Source: Toxorhynchites rutilus septentrionalis
Lineage: Eukaryota > Arthropoda > Insecta > Diptera > Culicidae
Length of the DNA: 64,000 nt
Assembly (NCBI RefSeq): GCF_029784135.1
Contig: NC_073745.1
Span: 238,503,164 to 238,567,163, forward strand
Direction: 5' to 3'
The notes under the pieces are model-generated. The model was not told the DNA's origin. It did not search any database and was given only the letters and a program-made list of their open reading frames with translations. The position numbers were made by a program, and so were the translations under genes. Shown piece after piece: positions 54,641 to 64,000 of the stretch (position 1 is its first letter; every line of letters begins with the position of its first letter).

Positions 54641-54975
54641 TAACAATCGAAGTGGGAATCGATGAGATCGACAATTGGTTTGAGAATTGGCAAGATGATA
54701 ATCGATTTGGGAATCGGTAAGATAACAATCGATTTGGGAATCGATAAAATGAGAATTGATTTGGGAATCGATAAAATGGACAATCGATTTGAGAATCGGT
54801 AAGATGACAATCGATAAAATGGACAATCGATTTGAGAATCGGTAGGATGACAATCGATAAGGAGAATGTCGATTTGGGATTTGATGAGCAGACAACTGAT
54901 CTAGGAATCAATAAGATGACGACCGATTCGAAACTCGGTTCGACCACAATTGATTTGGGAATCGGTAATTTTTAA
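54640..54975. repeat. ATCGAT minisatellite, array 2
   Basis: About 12 units of 26-28 bp (CAATCGATTTGGGAATCGGT, then AAGATAA or AAAATGG), the same consensus and orientation as 50236-50935 but more diverged. Confidence 0.85.
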
Positions 54976-55009
54976 ATAGATTGAGGAACAGAAATTAAAA
55001 ATATTAAAA

Positions 55010-56216
55010 ATTGTGTTTCATTTGTATGGGGGCTGCCATACAAATGAAACACAATTTTCTGCATTACATGAGAATTGATCAAGCAAATGAAACCAAATTA
55101 CGCATCTGGAGGTTTTAGGGTGCAATAAATATTTTTATGATGGTTAGACTCTCCACCTCCCTCTCTTAGGGGGGGCTGACATACAAATGAAACACAAATT
55201 TCTGCATTACTCAAGAATTAATCAAGCAAATGAAACCAAATTGGGCTATTGAGGTTTTAGGGTGCAATAAATGTTTCTATGATGGTTAGACACTCCTCCC
55301 GCTCTCTAAGGGTGGGCTGTCATGCAAATGAAACACAAATTTCCGCACAACTCGAAAACTTATCAAGCAAATGGAGCCAAATTTGGCATGTGAAAATTTT
55401 ACGGGGCACGAAACGTTTCTATGGTGAATACACTCCTCCCCTCTCTAAGGGGGCTGCTATACAAACGAAACACAAACTTCTGCATAACTAGAGAAATAAT
55501 CAAGCACAATTTGGGATGTGAGGGTTTTTGGGTATGAGAAATATTTCTATAATGGTATGACACCCCTCCCTCCTCTGGAATGGATGGGGGTCCCATAAAA
55601 ATATTACACATATTTCAACCAAAAATATTCCAACCAAACATGACAATTGAAAATTTTCGGAAAACTCTGAACGAAAAAGGGAAAATTCGGAAAAGTAAAT
55701 TCCTATATGTTCTAAAATCACATAGTGATAAGGGCTGTTTGTCCATTTGATGTTTGCGCTAGCGAAATTGATCTTTGTTCAAAACTGGGAATGGATTTTA
55801 ATGTGACGAAACGCACTCCTATATCTTCTTCTAACTATACCAAAAAAAAAGGATCGCCGGATGTGTTGATAAGAGCAGAACTCGAAGAAGGAATTTAACG
55901 ATTTAGGGATGTCTTTATTCTATCATATTATCGGTATAAAACATTTATTTCATGTAACGGAGAAACATGTTATTTGCAAGTGGTTGAAAAATCATGAACG
56001 AGAATTGTGTCTGAAAATATTCTGATATTATAATGATGAGGTTTGTTAGAAATACTAGGAATTTTATGGTAAAAAGTAAATTCAACGGGATTGATTAGAA
56101 GATATATCATTGAACAGTTCTGCGATTGCACTCATGAACTCATAGTAAGAAAACGTGGATGTTTGAAGGTATTTATAACAGATTTTGGGCGGGACGAAGT
56201 TTGCCGGGTCAGCTAG
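55010..56216 (+). mobile_element. Helitron-like element with family Z array
   Basis: Three to four family Z tandem units (about 55010-55620; markers at 55101, 55241, 55386, 55512) are followed by a ~600-bp unique part (GTAACGGAGAAACATGTTAT, TTGCAAGTGGTTGAAAAATC). The 3' end has GGGCGGGACGAAGTTTGCCG, then GGTCAGCTAG. The terminal CTAG (56213-56216) followed by T, preceded by a weak GGC...GCC stem, matches Helitron 3' termini. The 5' end (TC) is not identified. There is no helicase, so it is non-autonomous. Confidence 0.6.
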
Positions 56217-56400
56217 TATTTAATAAAAACTTCAGTACCTATTATAGATTGAGAAATCTATGCTCGGTATACGTTGCGGAAATGGCTGCAATTTATCACG
56301 CGTTGGAGAAAATTGAATCCTTGTCGATTGATCACTATTTTAGCTATTCAGATAGCCTCAGCTCAATAGAAGCTATCCGTTCGATAAAATCTATAAGAGC
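56217..56400 (+). pseudogene. LINE RNase H fragment at Helitron junction
   Basis: Immediately after the Helitron end the plus strand reads FNKNFSTYYRLRNLCSVYVA, EMAAIYHALEKIES, YFSYSDSLSSIEAIRSIKS. These are the E and second D motifs of the LINE RNase H domain seen at 14.5 and 40.2 kb. Both flanks of the domain are lost. The Helitron therefore inserted into, or captured, an old LINE. Confidence 0.7.
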
Positions 56401-56639
56401 GTCTAGTGTTAGATTTAGTTATTATTCAATTGTTAGTCTTAATTATATAGAAAATAAGTTATATTTGAGGGTGAAATTTGACTCTGTAAACGTTAGATAA
56501 TAAGTAATTGAGTCTGATTAATAAACGGTTTTGGAAAAAAAAACATTCGGCCAAAGTCCCATTCCTCATGCGACATGTCTCTCGCATGCGAGAGTCTGAG
56601 TTATATGTATTGTTCTCAGCTATTCCTATGACCATCGGT

Positions 56640-56850
56640 TCACGATTTTCGATTTCGAACAAATTTTCTGATTTCATCAATGTTATCATCAGCTTCGGAT
56701 TCTATGTTTCCGAGCATTGAAATACGATCTATATCGACAATATCTCGCTCAAAATGATTCAGATTACAGGAAACATGTTTAAAATTTATCTCTGTTTTCT
56801 GGAAATCCACCTGTTCCATCTGCCAAACAACTTCCTTAAAAATTAACAAT
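56640..56850 (-). CDS. Possible terminal exon, unknown protein
   Basis: The minus strand after a TTGTTAATTTTTAAG acceptor-like sequence reads EVVWQMEQVDFQKTEINFKH, VSCNLNHFERDIVDIDRISM, LGNIESEADDNIDEIRKFVR, then a stop. The acidic, low-repeat composition looks coding, unlike the neighbours. The acceptor is weak and no family is recognised. It could be a host exon or a transposon relic. Confidence 0.25.
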
Positions 56851-57545
56851 TTCGAAAAAGGTATAAAAATAGGTGAAATTATGAAGAAAAATTTCAAGCT
56901 ATGAGTTGTAAATATGAAGATGTAAGGAAATGAAGTAGAGCTCAATTTGCTATGTGGCATGTAGTAAATTACATCTTAACGTGACAATATGCGCGTGTTC
57001 AATTCCTTCATGGCATACATAAATTCAATAAAATGAATTATATTGCTCCCAACGTTATTGAATCATGGTCATTTGACCTCAATAATCATTATTAATAATT
57101 ACGGAGAATGTGATAGTATGCATGCACCACTGCATCAACTAAGAGTCCAAAATGGCGAACTCCTCGTCCTAAAGATGCTCAGCACACAGTGTGTTATCTG
57201 CACACCACAGGCTCCAGATATGAACTCAAAAACCGTTTCCATATCTCTCTCTCCCCAGTTGTCACACGCTTCATTGGAAATTATTATTGCCGGCTGTTGC
57301 AACAATCCTATCTCGTGCTGGGTATTATACAAATCCTGATGGAATGTATAATCGAAAACAGATCCATTTGCAAGTGCTAGAAACAGCAAACTCCCACACC
57401 TCCACTTGTTCAAATCTACCCCAACTCCTACCCAATGTGTCATTCTTGTATTTGACCCTCGTCACAACACAGAATGAATACATCCCTTCACGGTTCAACG
57501 AGTCACAGCTTCGAACCCTTCCCTATACTCGGCCGAATGTTGTTA

Positions 57546-58217
57546 TCAGCTATTGGGGATGACCCTTTTCGCACAACGGTGGTGTTGCTCCCAATCTACG
57601 GTTTCTATGTTTCGCACATGTTCCAAACACAAACAACGGTAACTGAATCGGTAGTAAAGATTCTCGCTGGCACTCTTCCTCCCACTAGCGAAACCTATCC
57701 GATCACTTCGTCGTTTCGATGGGTGTGAGATGAAATGAATTAATGAAAATTTGGAATTAATTCTTGACTTTCCATTTGGGACCACGTTCGAAGTAAATCG
57801 AGGGCAGCACGTATTTGCTCTTCTTCCTACAGAGGTGCAATACAATAAAACGCTCGCCCTGCTGGCGGGGATGATTTTGCGCATGTAAACATGTAATGAG
57901 AACATGAGCAAATACTGCTGTCGACAACAATGGGCGGTAAATCTGATGAATGCAGGTTTGCACGTGCAGAGGTAAATATTTGTGGCGATTCGGCTGGTGA
58001 AATGTACACGTGAATACCGGGGGGAATGAGCGTCTCCGATGGTGTTACCTGGAAGCGTAAATGGAATATAATGGAATTCTATTGTAAACAATATAAGCTC
58101 CTGCCGCTCCAGCCGCGTGGGCGAACAAGTTTGTCGGCGATTTGTAGTTAATTTGGCCGGAACCATCCTATCGAACATTCTTTGTTCGACACTCACAAGG
58201 TTATGAGTTGCGCTCAA
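57546..58217 (-). CDS. Hypothetical 223-codon open frame
   Basis: Starts MSATHNLVSVEQRMFDRMVP and is rich in Arg, Ser, Cys and His, a composition typical of non-coding frames. There are no domains, signal peptide or transmembrane segment that I can defend. Its length in AT-rich DNA is the only argument for it. The surrounding DNA (56960-58960) is otherwise single-copy-like with no gene seen. Confidence 0.15.
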   Translation of the reverse strand: MSATHNLVSVEQRMFDRMVPAKLTTNRRQTCSPTRLERQELILFTIEFHYIPFTLPGNTIGDAHSPRYSRVHFTSRIATNIYLCTCKPAFIRFTAHCCRQQYLLMFSLHVYMRKIIPASRASVLLYCTSVGRRANTCCPRFTSNVVPNGKSRINSKFSLIHFISHPSKRRSDRIGFASGRKSASENLYYRFSYRCLCLEHVRNIETVDWEQHHRCAKRVIPNS

Positions 58218-59213
58218 TTTTGCGTTCCGAAAATATTAGTTGGAAATCGAGAAGTTTCCCAGTTGCGGCGTAAATATTTATATTAGTTTCAATAATCATT
58301 ATATATTCCGATGAAATATTTCAGTCCAAAAATTCTCGACGGAGAAGAATATAAAAAAATATCCGTAAAAAATAAACAAAGAATATTTTTACCATCCATT
58401 ATATCATTATTTGTTCATCTATCTTTTAACGATAAAACAAAAATTGAACCGAGGAAAAATATTCATAACTAGAATAGTTAAGAACTGATGAAGTGAGAGG
58501 GTTAAAAAAATGTTGTGCCATGGCATATATGATTCCAACCCTTCTGGTTACCTGAAATAAAAAAAACCGAACAGATTCTGAATCAGTAAAAATGCCGCTA
58601 TCGCATGAACTTCGGACAAGTCGAAAACATCTTTTTTGACAAAATGGCGGCCGTTTGAAAAACAAAATGTGGTTCAAAACGTTTTTTCTTGCGTTTCCCG
58701 ATTTTTTAAAAATAGTAAAATTTGAAAAATATTATTTTTTAGAGGTTCATGCTATAGAGAGATGCCTGCAGATTGTATCCATATAAATTTAACACGAATC
58801 GGTTCAGTAAAACTTGAGATATCGTGTACGCCAGTTGGAAAAAAACTAGTTTTAAGAAAAACGCGTTTGAAGTTCATTGTTATGGACGTACCAAGTTAGA
58901 TACCGCATCACTGAAATGACTTCAACTCGGTAAACAGTAAGATTTTCGATAAGTCCTTTCTAGGGTATATTCTTGAATACCTAAACTACAGAAATATACA
59001 GGATTTTTTTTTGTGTTTTTTTTAATTTCTAGACTAAAATACTGCATTTTCGTGCATTATGCAGTAAAGTTCGGTTCGCCTACAGAAGAGGAACAATTTG
59101 ATGCAGCGAAACTGTAAGTTTGATAACAATAAATTAAATTAATTGCATTTTAATTTTTCAGTGTTGTGTGAATTGCTCCTACAGGTTTGAGCCTTTGGTC
59201 TAAATGATTCCAG

Positions 59214-59360
59214 ATACCGCCGAACTACAAAAAGAAGATGGGCAGACAACGTTGGAAGAAGAAGGAACATGAAAGAGCAACGCAGGCCATCTAGAACGGA
59301 TTTTCATTGACCAAGTATCGAAAGTGTTTGAAAATGCTCGAACAACAGTGAAAAGATCCA
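59214..59360 (+). pseudogene. Pogo/jerky-type psq-domain fragment
   Basis: Reads IPPNYKKKMGRQRWKKKEHE, RATQAI, a stop, NGFSLTKYRKCLKMLEQQ, and another stop. This matches the N-terminal psq helix-turn-helix of pogo-like (Tigger/jerky) transposases, where RNYKRKTDRQKWS-type sequence is followed by an alpha-helical A-I/V-G-K-S pattern. The rest of the transposase is not recognisable. It is independent of the pogo remnant at 31 kb. Confidence 0.6.
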
Positions 59361-60252
59361 TGCAGAATTCGAGATGGTTTCAATCCAATTTTTCTGGTCT
59401 GGAATCTGGCCAAGACACGTGGTATCGATCCCAGAATACTGTTACTGATTGTAACTTTATCCCAAAATACTTTACATAAACATAAGTTTGTTTTTTTTTC
59501 GATGAAACACACACTGGACCAAATCACCCCACAGACGGTCCAAATCACCTCGCATCAAATTTTAATGTCCAAAAATCGTCTCTTTTATTTTATGATATAT
59601 TTGGTAATTTGAAGCTTGATATAATGATTAAACATTATTGATTGAGAGAAAACAAGTGCAGCTCAGTATACAATGTGACATTTTTTATTTAGACCGTATT
59701 GGTTTGGAAATATGTAATAGGCGATTTGCTTAGGGCGTCCAAATTCCCCCCTCCCCATTTCCCCTACATTGCTTATGATTTGTTGGTGATTGTTTTACAG
59801 TGTATAGAACTATTCACAAGGAAATTCGATCCTATTTCACCATTTGTAATTATATGATCATAATGGTTAATCGACTCATAGAACATATTTTATCCTTTGT
59901 AGTCACAACTTTGTCATTGTGAAAAAAAATTGCACATTTTTCTTATGAACAATTTACTTTGATAATTTTTTAGTCTGTTTCTGCTCCAATATTCTATTTC
60001 TATATTGACCCCTTCGTGTACGATTTAATTTTCGAAAGGGTGGACCAAATGCAAACGCTTCGATGGGTCACGTATCGAATAATTTCACTACTCTGCTGAG
60101 TGTCTTAGCGCCTTGCGATATGCAAGCGTACAACGAGAGAGTCGATGTTGTACGTTTTGGCACAATCATTTCACATCGAGTGAGACTTGATGTTGTACGT
60201 GAAAGTGTTAAGTAATCTATTCATTTTATGATTAATATGCTCTTTTTGTCTG

Positions 60253-60389
60253 TATTATAGTGACTTTCAACACTTTTGGCTGGTTCGTCACTTTTACTTC
60301 CATTTTTGGAAGAATGTCGGGAGTGAGAATTGAACTCGTAACCTTGAGCACGAGAGGTATGGAGTTTACCACTATGCCATATCGCCTCC
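60253..60389 (-). mobile_element. tRNA-derived SINE (type B), copy 2
   Basis: The minus strand starts GGAGGCGATATGGCATAGTG (box A-like GGCATAGTGGTAAAC), then GGTTACGAGTTCAATTCTCA (box B-like) and CCAAAAATGGAAGTAAAAGT, collinear with 4136-4250. A 3' extension, GTTGAAAGTCACTATAATAC, is present only here. Confidence 0.65.
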
Positions 60390-60927
60390 GGAAATGCTTT
60401 TAGTTTGAACTAAAGTTTAATAACAGATGAATGAATTCTATGAATACGAATTTCGACATAAATTCATATATTCAACCAGATGAACATAATATCATAATAT
60501 AACATGAGCATGAAATAGATTCTGTTGCTGAACAAAAATATTTGTTTTAAGCAAAATGAATATTTTCAATCCACTATAGCAGTGCACTTATATATTTCAT
60601 GTGCGGAAAAATGTGAAATTGTCGTTTTTAAAAATCTGTGCTACAAATTGAAAACCCATGTAAACAGATTAATCTCCAAATCTGGCATCCCTGGTTCGTT
60701 CAACTGATTCGTTACAAAAATTTACGGTGTCGGCATCTGTGGTAACATTGTTGCTTATATGACAAATTACAACCTCTATCAGATTGGCAGGCCTGAAGGC
60801 AGTTTTAAATCGTTCAAATTTAAATTACTATTTTTATTTGGTATTATTTAATAATTTGAAACACGTGGTACTGACCTAAATTTAATTCTTTTTTCTATAT
60901 TTTCTTCTGTTAATCCCACAACAGATG

Positions 60928-62250
60928 ATTAGAAAAATTCGAAAAAATTGACTATGCACATCCTTATATATAAAAAAAAGTTTTTCCCACGTACGTATAA
61001 CTAATCATCACGGGATAGCGGCTGATCAGATCTACATCGTCGTTTGTGAGTTTGTCTTCACCCAAATTATAATGATAGAGTACTTTGGAAGATTTTTTTT
61101 TTATCCCATCCGTTTATTAGGCTCATTTAGCAATTCAGCTGTCACAGAGCCGAATTTATTCGTATACATTTTTATGTTAAGATAACTATTGTTGTATATT
61201 ATTTAGGCTTAAGATTCCTATCCATCGATAAACATTTGTGTTTTTTTTATGTATAACTCAGTAGCTGTTTAGGCCTAAGAATATTCCAATTCTATCGATA
61301 CACAACACATGCCGAGTATTCCATTTCTATCGATACACAACACATGCCGCCTTTTTCGGCGTTAGAATATTCCTATTGTTCGAATGTTCACAGTTGGACT
61401 GTTCACAACGGGACTGCTGATATGAGGCTTCCATTACTGTGTTAGAATTAGCACCAATTACCGATGCAGCAGATCGTAATGTGAGCGGTAAGGGACTGGG
61501 ATTACCGACACATGATGATTGTTGCGTGGACGTAGTAGCTAGAATAACACACAAAGATGGTCAGTTGAGGGGCCCTGAGTTATTAGCTCATGATCGTTCG
61601 CTTTGTAGCGGACACGCAACCAATTAGGTTACGAAGACCCCCAAATCTAGATCTAAGTTCATATTGTGCACACTTTGGAAGATATTTGAGATGATTAGAG
61701 AAGTTCGAAAAAATTGACTATGCACATCTTTATATGCGGGGCTTAGAATGCAAGGGGTGTAAGTGATTTGCTCGATTTCTCTTCATCAACTTTTTATTTA
61801 GTTAATAACTCAACTGCAAAAACGTTCCAATTTAAGTTTGCTATAGTATCCGATAGATGAGGTTCTGACCTATCTTCCACATTGTTAAATACTCATCATC
61901 ACAGGATAACGGCTGATCAGTCGTCCTACGTCGTCCATATATATTGTGAGTTTATCTTCACTCAAATTACAATGATAGAGTACCTTGGAAAATATTCGAG
62001 ATGATTAGAAAAATTCGAAAAAATTGACTATGCATATCTTTATATATAAGAAGGATGTTTAAAATAAAAAGGGAAAATTCGAAAATAAGAGGTACGCATA
62101 TGTATGTTTCGCTGTTTTTTTTTTAGATCAATTTTACATATCTGAACGATAACATACAAACTCTCTTGAAATATATTCGTTATTTTTACCAACCAAAATA
62201 TTATCTAGGAATACATTATATGGCAGAACAACGTTTGCCGGGTCAGCTAG
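60928..62250 (+). mobile_element. Helitron-like element with internal repeats and a SINE
   Basis: The internal segment GATTAGAAAAATTCGAAAAA (then TTGACTATGCAC) recurs at about 60929, 61694 and 62016, giving a tandem unit of roughly 200-320 bp once the SINE is removed. The 3' end GGCAGAACAACGTTTGCCGG, then GTCAGCTAG (CTAG 62247-62250), shares its last ~17 bases with the ends at 56216 and 63205 and forms a better GGC...GCC hairpin. The 5' boundary is uncertain. Confidence 0.5.
61094..61671 (-). mobile_element. tRNA-derived SINE (type C), full-length with TSD
   Basis: The A-run complement at 61094-61102 and the head GGGGGTCTTCGTAACCTAAT (about 61641) match the copies at 27950-28444 and 42000-42200. 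An exact 12-bp duplication, ACTTTGGAAGAT, lies at 61082-61093 and 61672-61683. It is nested in the Helitron-like element. This copy defines the family: a tRNA-like head, a body with GTCCACGCAACAATCATCA and a GAGCCTAATAAAC-type 3' region. Confidence 0.8.
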
Positions 62251-62774
62251 TTATTATATAAAATTATCTTTAGACAGCATTTACGATCAAGATTGTTTCA
62301 CCAGTAGTGAAAAATGTGATTTTCAAATAAACAGAATGCATATTTGATACGAAAAAGTTATTTCTTATTTACAATTTTTAGTTTGAAAGTTTGTTCATTC
62401 CATATGAAAATGTATTGTCTTTGTCGCTTCACAAAAGTTCCCGAGTCAGGTACTGCGATTTCAAGATGACAGGCAAAACTTAACGATACCTGTCAGTTTC
62501 AAGTTGCTTCCTGTGCGGATCGAAGTTGAGCTCAAGTTTGACAGCTGAGGTGAAGACAAGTTGAGATCGAGTTTCAGTTGACCCGTGTGCGGACGGCCTA
62601 ATACGCAACGCAGTAAGTAACGCAACCTCGACCCCCTATAATTTCAAATTACTCATCATAGTTTTAAAATAAAAATAACAATTCTTCATTAAAACTCGCA
62701 TTCGCAGTCTTCAAAGGCAAAGTTTTCTCAAAAAAAAATTTGTTTTTACTGATTTTAGAAATTATTTATTATTA

Positions 62775-63205
62775 TTACTGCCATACAAATAAAGCATACA
62801 TCTCTGCATAATTCAAGAACTAATCAAGCAAACTGAACCAAATTTGGCATGTGGAGGATTTAGGGGGCAAGAAACATTTCTAAAGTGGTTCAACACTCCT
62901 CCCACCTTTCTGAGGAGAAAAAAACTTGTCCGATTTAGGACTGTCTTTATTCTATCACATTTTTTGTATAAAACATTTATTCCATGTAACGGAGACACAT
63001 GTTATTTGCAAGTGGTTGACAAATCTTGAACGAGAATTGTGCCTGAAAATAATTTGATATTATAATGATGAGTTTTGTTAGAAATACTAGGAATTTTATA
63101 TTAAAAGGTAAATTCAACGGGGTCGATTAGAAGAATGTTTGAAGGTTGAAGGTTTGATAACAAAAAACAAATTTTGGGCGGGACGAAGTTTGCCGGGTTA
63201 GCTAG
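62775..63205 (+). mobile_element. Helitron-like element, short copy
   Basis: One family Z unit (62775-62920), then the same unique 3' part as 55905-56216 (ATGTAACGGAGACACATGTT, TTGCAAGTGGTTGACAAATC), ending GGGACGAAGTTTGCCGGGTT, AGCTAG (CTAG 63202-63205). The two copies differ by several small indels. Non-autonomous. Confidence 0.65.
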
Positions 63206-64000
63206 TACTATAACTATAATACTATACTAATACTATAATATATGGCTATTTGGATAGCTTGGTCGTGTAAAACAGCCTTGCATTCGAGCCGGCCTTGGTT
63301 TGTTTAACATTTTAAAGCTTTTGAAACAGATGTTTTTATCTGCTCATTTAATCCTTCAGCACACGAAAAGCATTTTTTTTCTGCCAACACTAGGTTGGCT
63401 GTAGATAACGTGAACGTGTTATTTGTCAACGGCGTTATTTAGTGGATTCTAGTTTTAAATAATAATAACAGTTGTTATTTCAGTATCTTACAGTTGTTAT
63501 TTCAGTATCTTAATAATGATGAATAGCACAATGTAAATTTTGTTTGATTTATTCGAAAAGCACGTTGGTGTAAATCAGTTTGTATTACTTCGAATAATCC
63601 AAGATTCTTCATGAAGAAACAATTTGTTGATGTAAAGAGAAGAAACGAAGACTGATAGTTGATTTGGTGTTCGAATCTAATTGAAAATCGTATTATGCTG
63701 TGTTCCGAATGAATACCGGTACAATCAATTGGTGTTCACGTAGAATCATTCCCAGAGGTGCAACCACTATTTTGTTCTGTTTTTTTATGAATGAAGTGCA
63801 CATTCTCGGAGCGCTTGAGGAGAGAAAACAGAGCAAATTTATCCGATGCTTTGTTTTGCGAACAAAAGCCCGACAGTAGTGCGATGGCATGACTGAAATT
63901 GTCCCCCGATGCTGTTTGATAGCAATTTTCCCACTTTTCAAATACTAATCTAATTTCAAATGGAATAACACTCCAGGGAACGGCTTCGTATTAGAAATGT
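63206..64000. other. No gene recognised
   Basis: AT-rich sequence with a short direct repeat (CAGTTGTTATTTCAGTATCT at about 63470 and 63491). The minus-strand frame at 63693-63941 has no recognisable domain. Confidence 0.4.

Overview
This is a eukaryotic nuclear window with one clear host gene and a dense, layered load of transposable elements. The composition is AT-rich and no gene clusters are visible. It looks like a culicine mosquito, most likely Aedes. The reasons are an ITmDD37E transposon, RNase H-bearing LINEs of the I/LOA type, a Feilai-like tRNA-derived SINE, mariner and pogo remnants, many foldback/MITE families, Helitron-like ends carrying internal tandem repeats, and a PI-PLC X-domain protein of insect type. 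The species is an inference.

Layout, left to right. 1-5.5 kb: MITEs, a long-TIR repeat (family X), family Y repeats, a Tc1-like end, a SINE, an internally deleted mariner and a 0.44-kb tandem duplication. 6.27-7.27 kb: terminal exon of the PLCXD gene (+). 8.5-10.3 kb: family X copies, one with a 304-bp (TA)n tract. 10.8-12.1 kb: mariner and LINE fragments. 12.7-16.6 kb: two abutting TIR elements, the first holding a foldback with interleaved arms that is split by a LINE with an 11-bp TSD. 18.1-22 kb: a 132-195-bp tandem array and family Y copies interrupted by a Tc1-like element that itself holds a SINE. 22.9-25.3 kb: a complete but inactive ITmDD37E element inserted in a leader repeat, followed by a ~100-bp tandem repeat. 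25.9 kb: a possible isolated coding exon. 27.7-31.7 kb: a LOA-like LINE with a SINE inside it, and a pogo-like remnant.

32.8-42.0 kb is a nested stack. A second ITmDD37E copy is split by about 8.4 kb containing a jockey/CR1-type LINE (itself split by a 1.45-kb foldback), two histone H2A pseudogenes on the minus strand with their leader repeat, and another RNase H LINE with a 12-bp TSD. 42.2-45.5 kb has no recognisable gene. 45.7-49.6 kb: family X with a pogo-like MITE, a decayed I-type LINE, and one LTR with a primer-binding site. 50.2-55.0 kb: a compound satellite bracketed by two arrays rich in ATCGAT. 55-63.2 kb: Helitron-like elements, a LINE RNase H scrap, a pogo-type psq-domain fragment and more SINEs.

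Host genes do not form a pathway here. The information is mostly insertion history: several insertions have empty-site paralogues or target-site duplications inside this same window, so their order can be worked out. I see no convincing new functional system. The most unusual structures are the H2A-bearing dispersed unit with its palindromic leader, the interleaved foldback, and the bracketed compound satellite. All coordinates of repeats without TSDs are approximate, and all similarity statements were made by eye.
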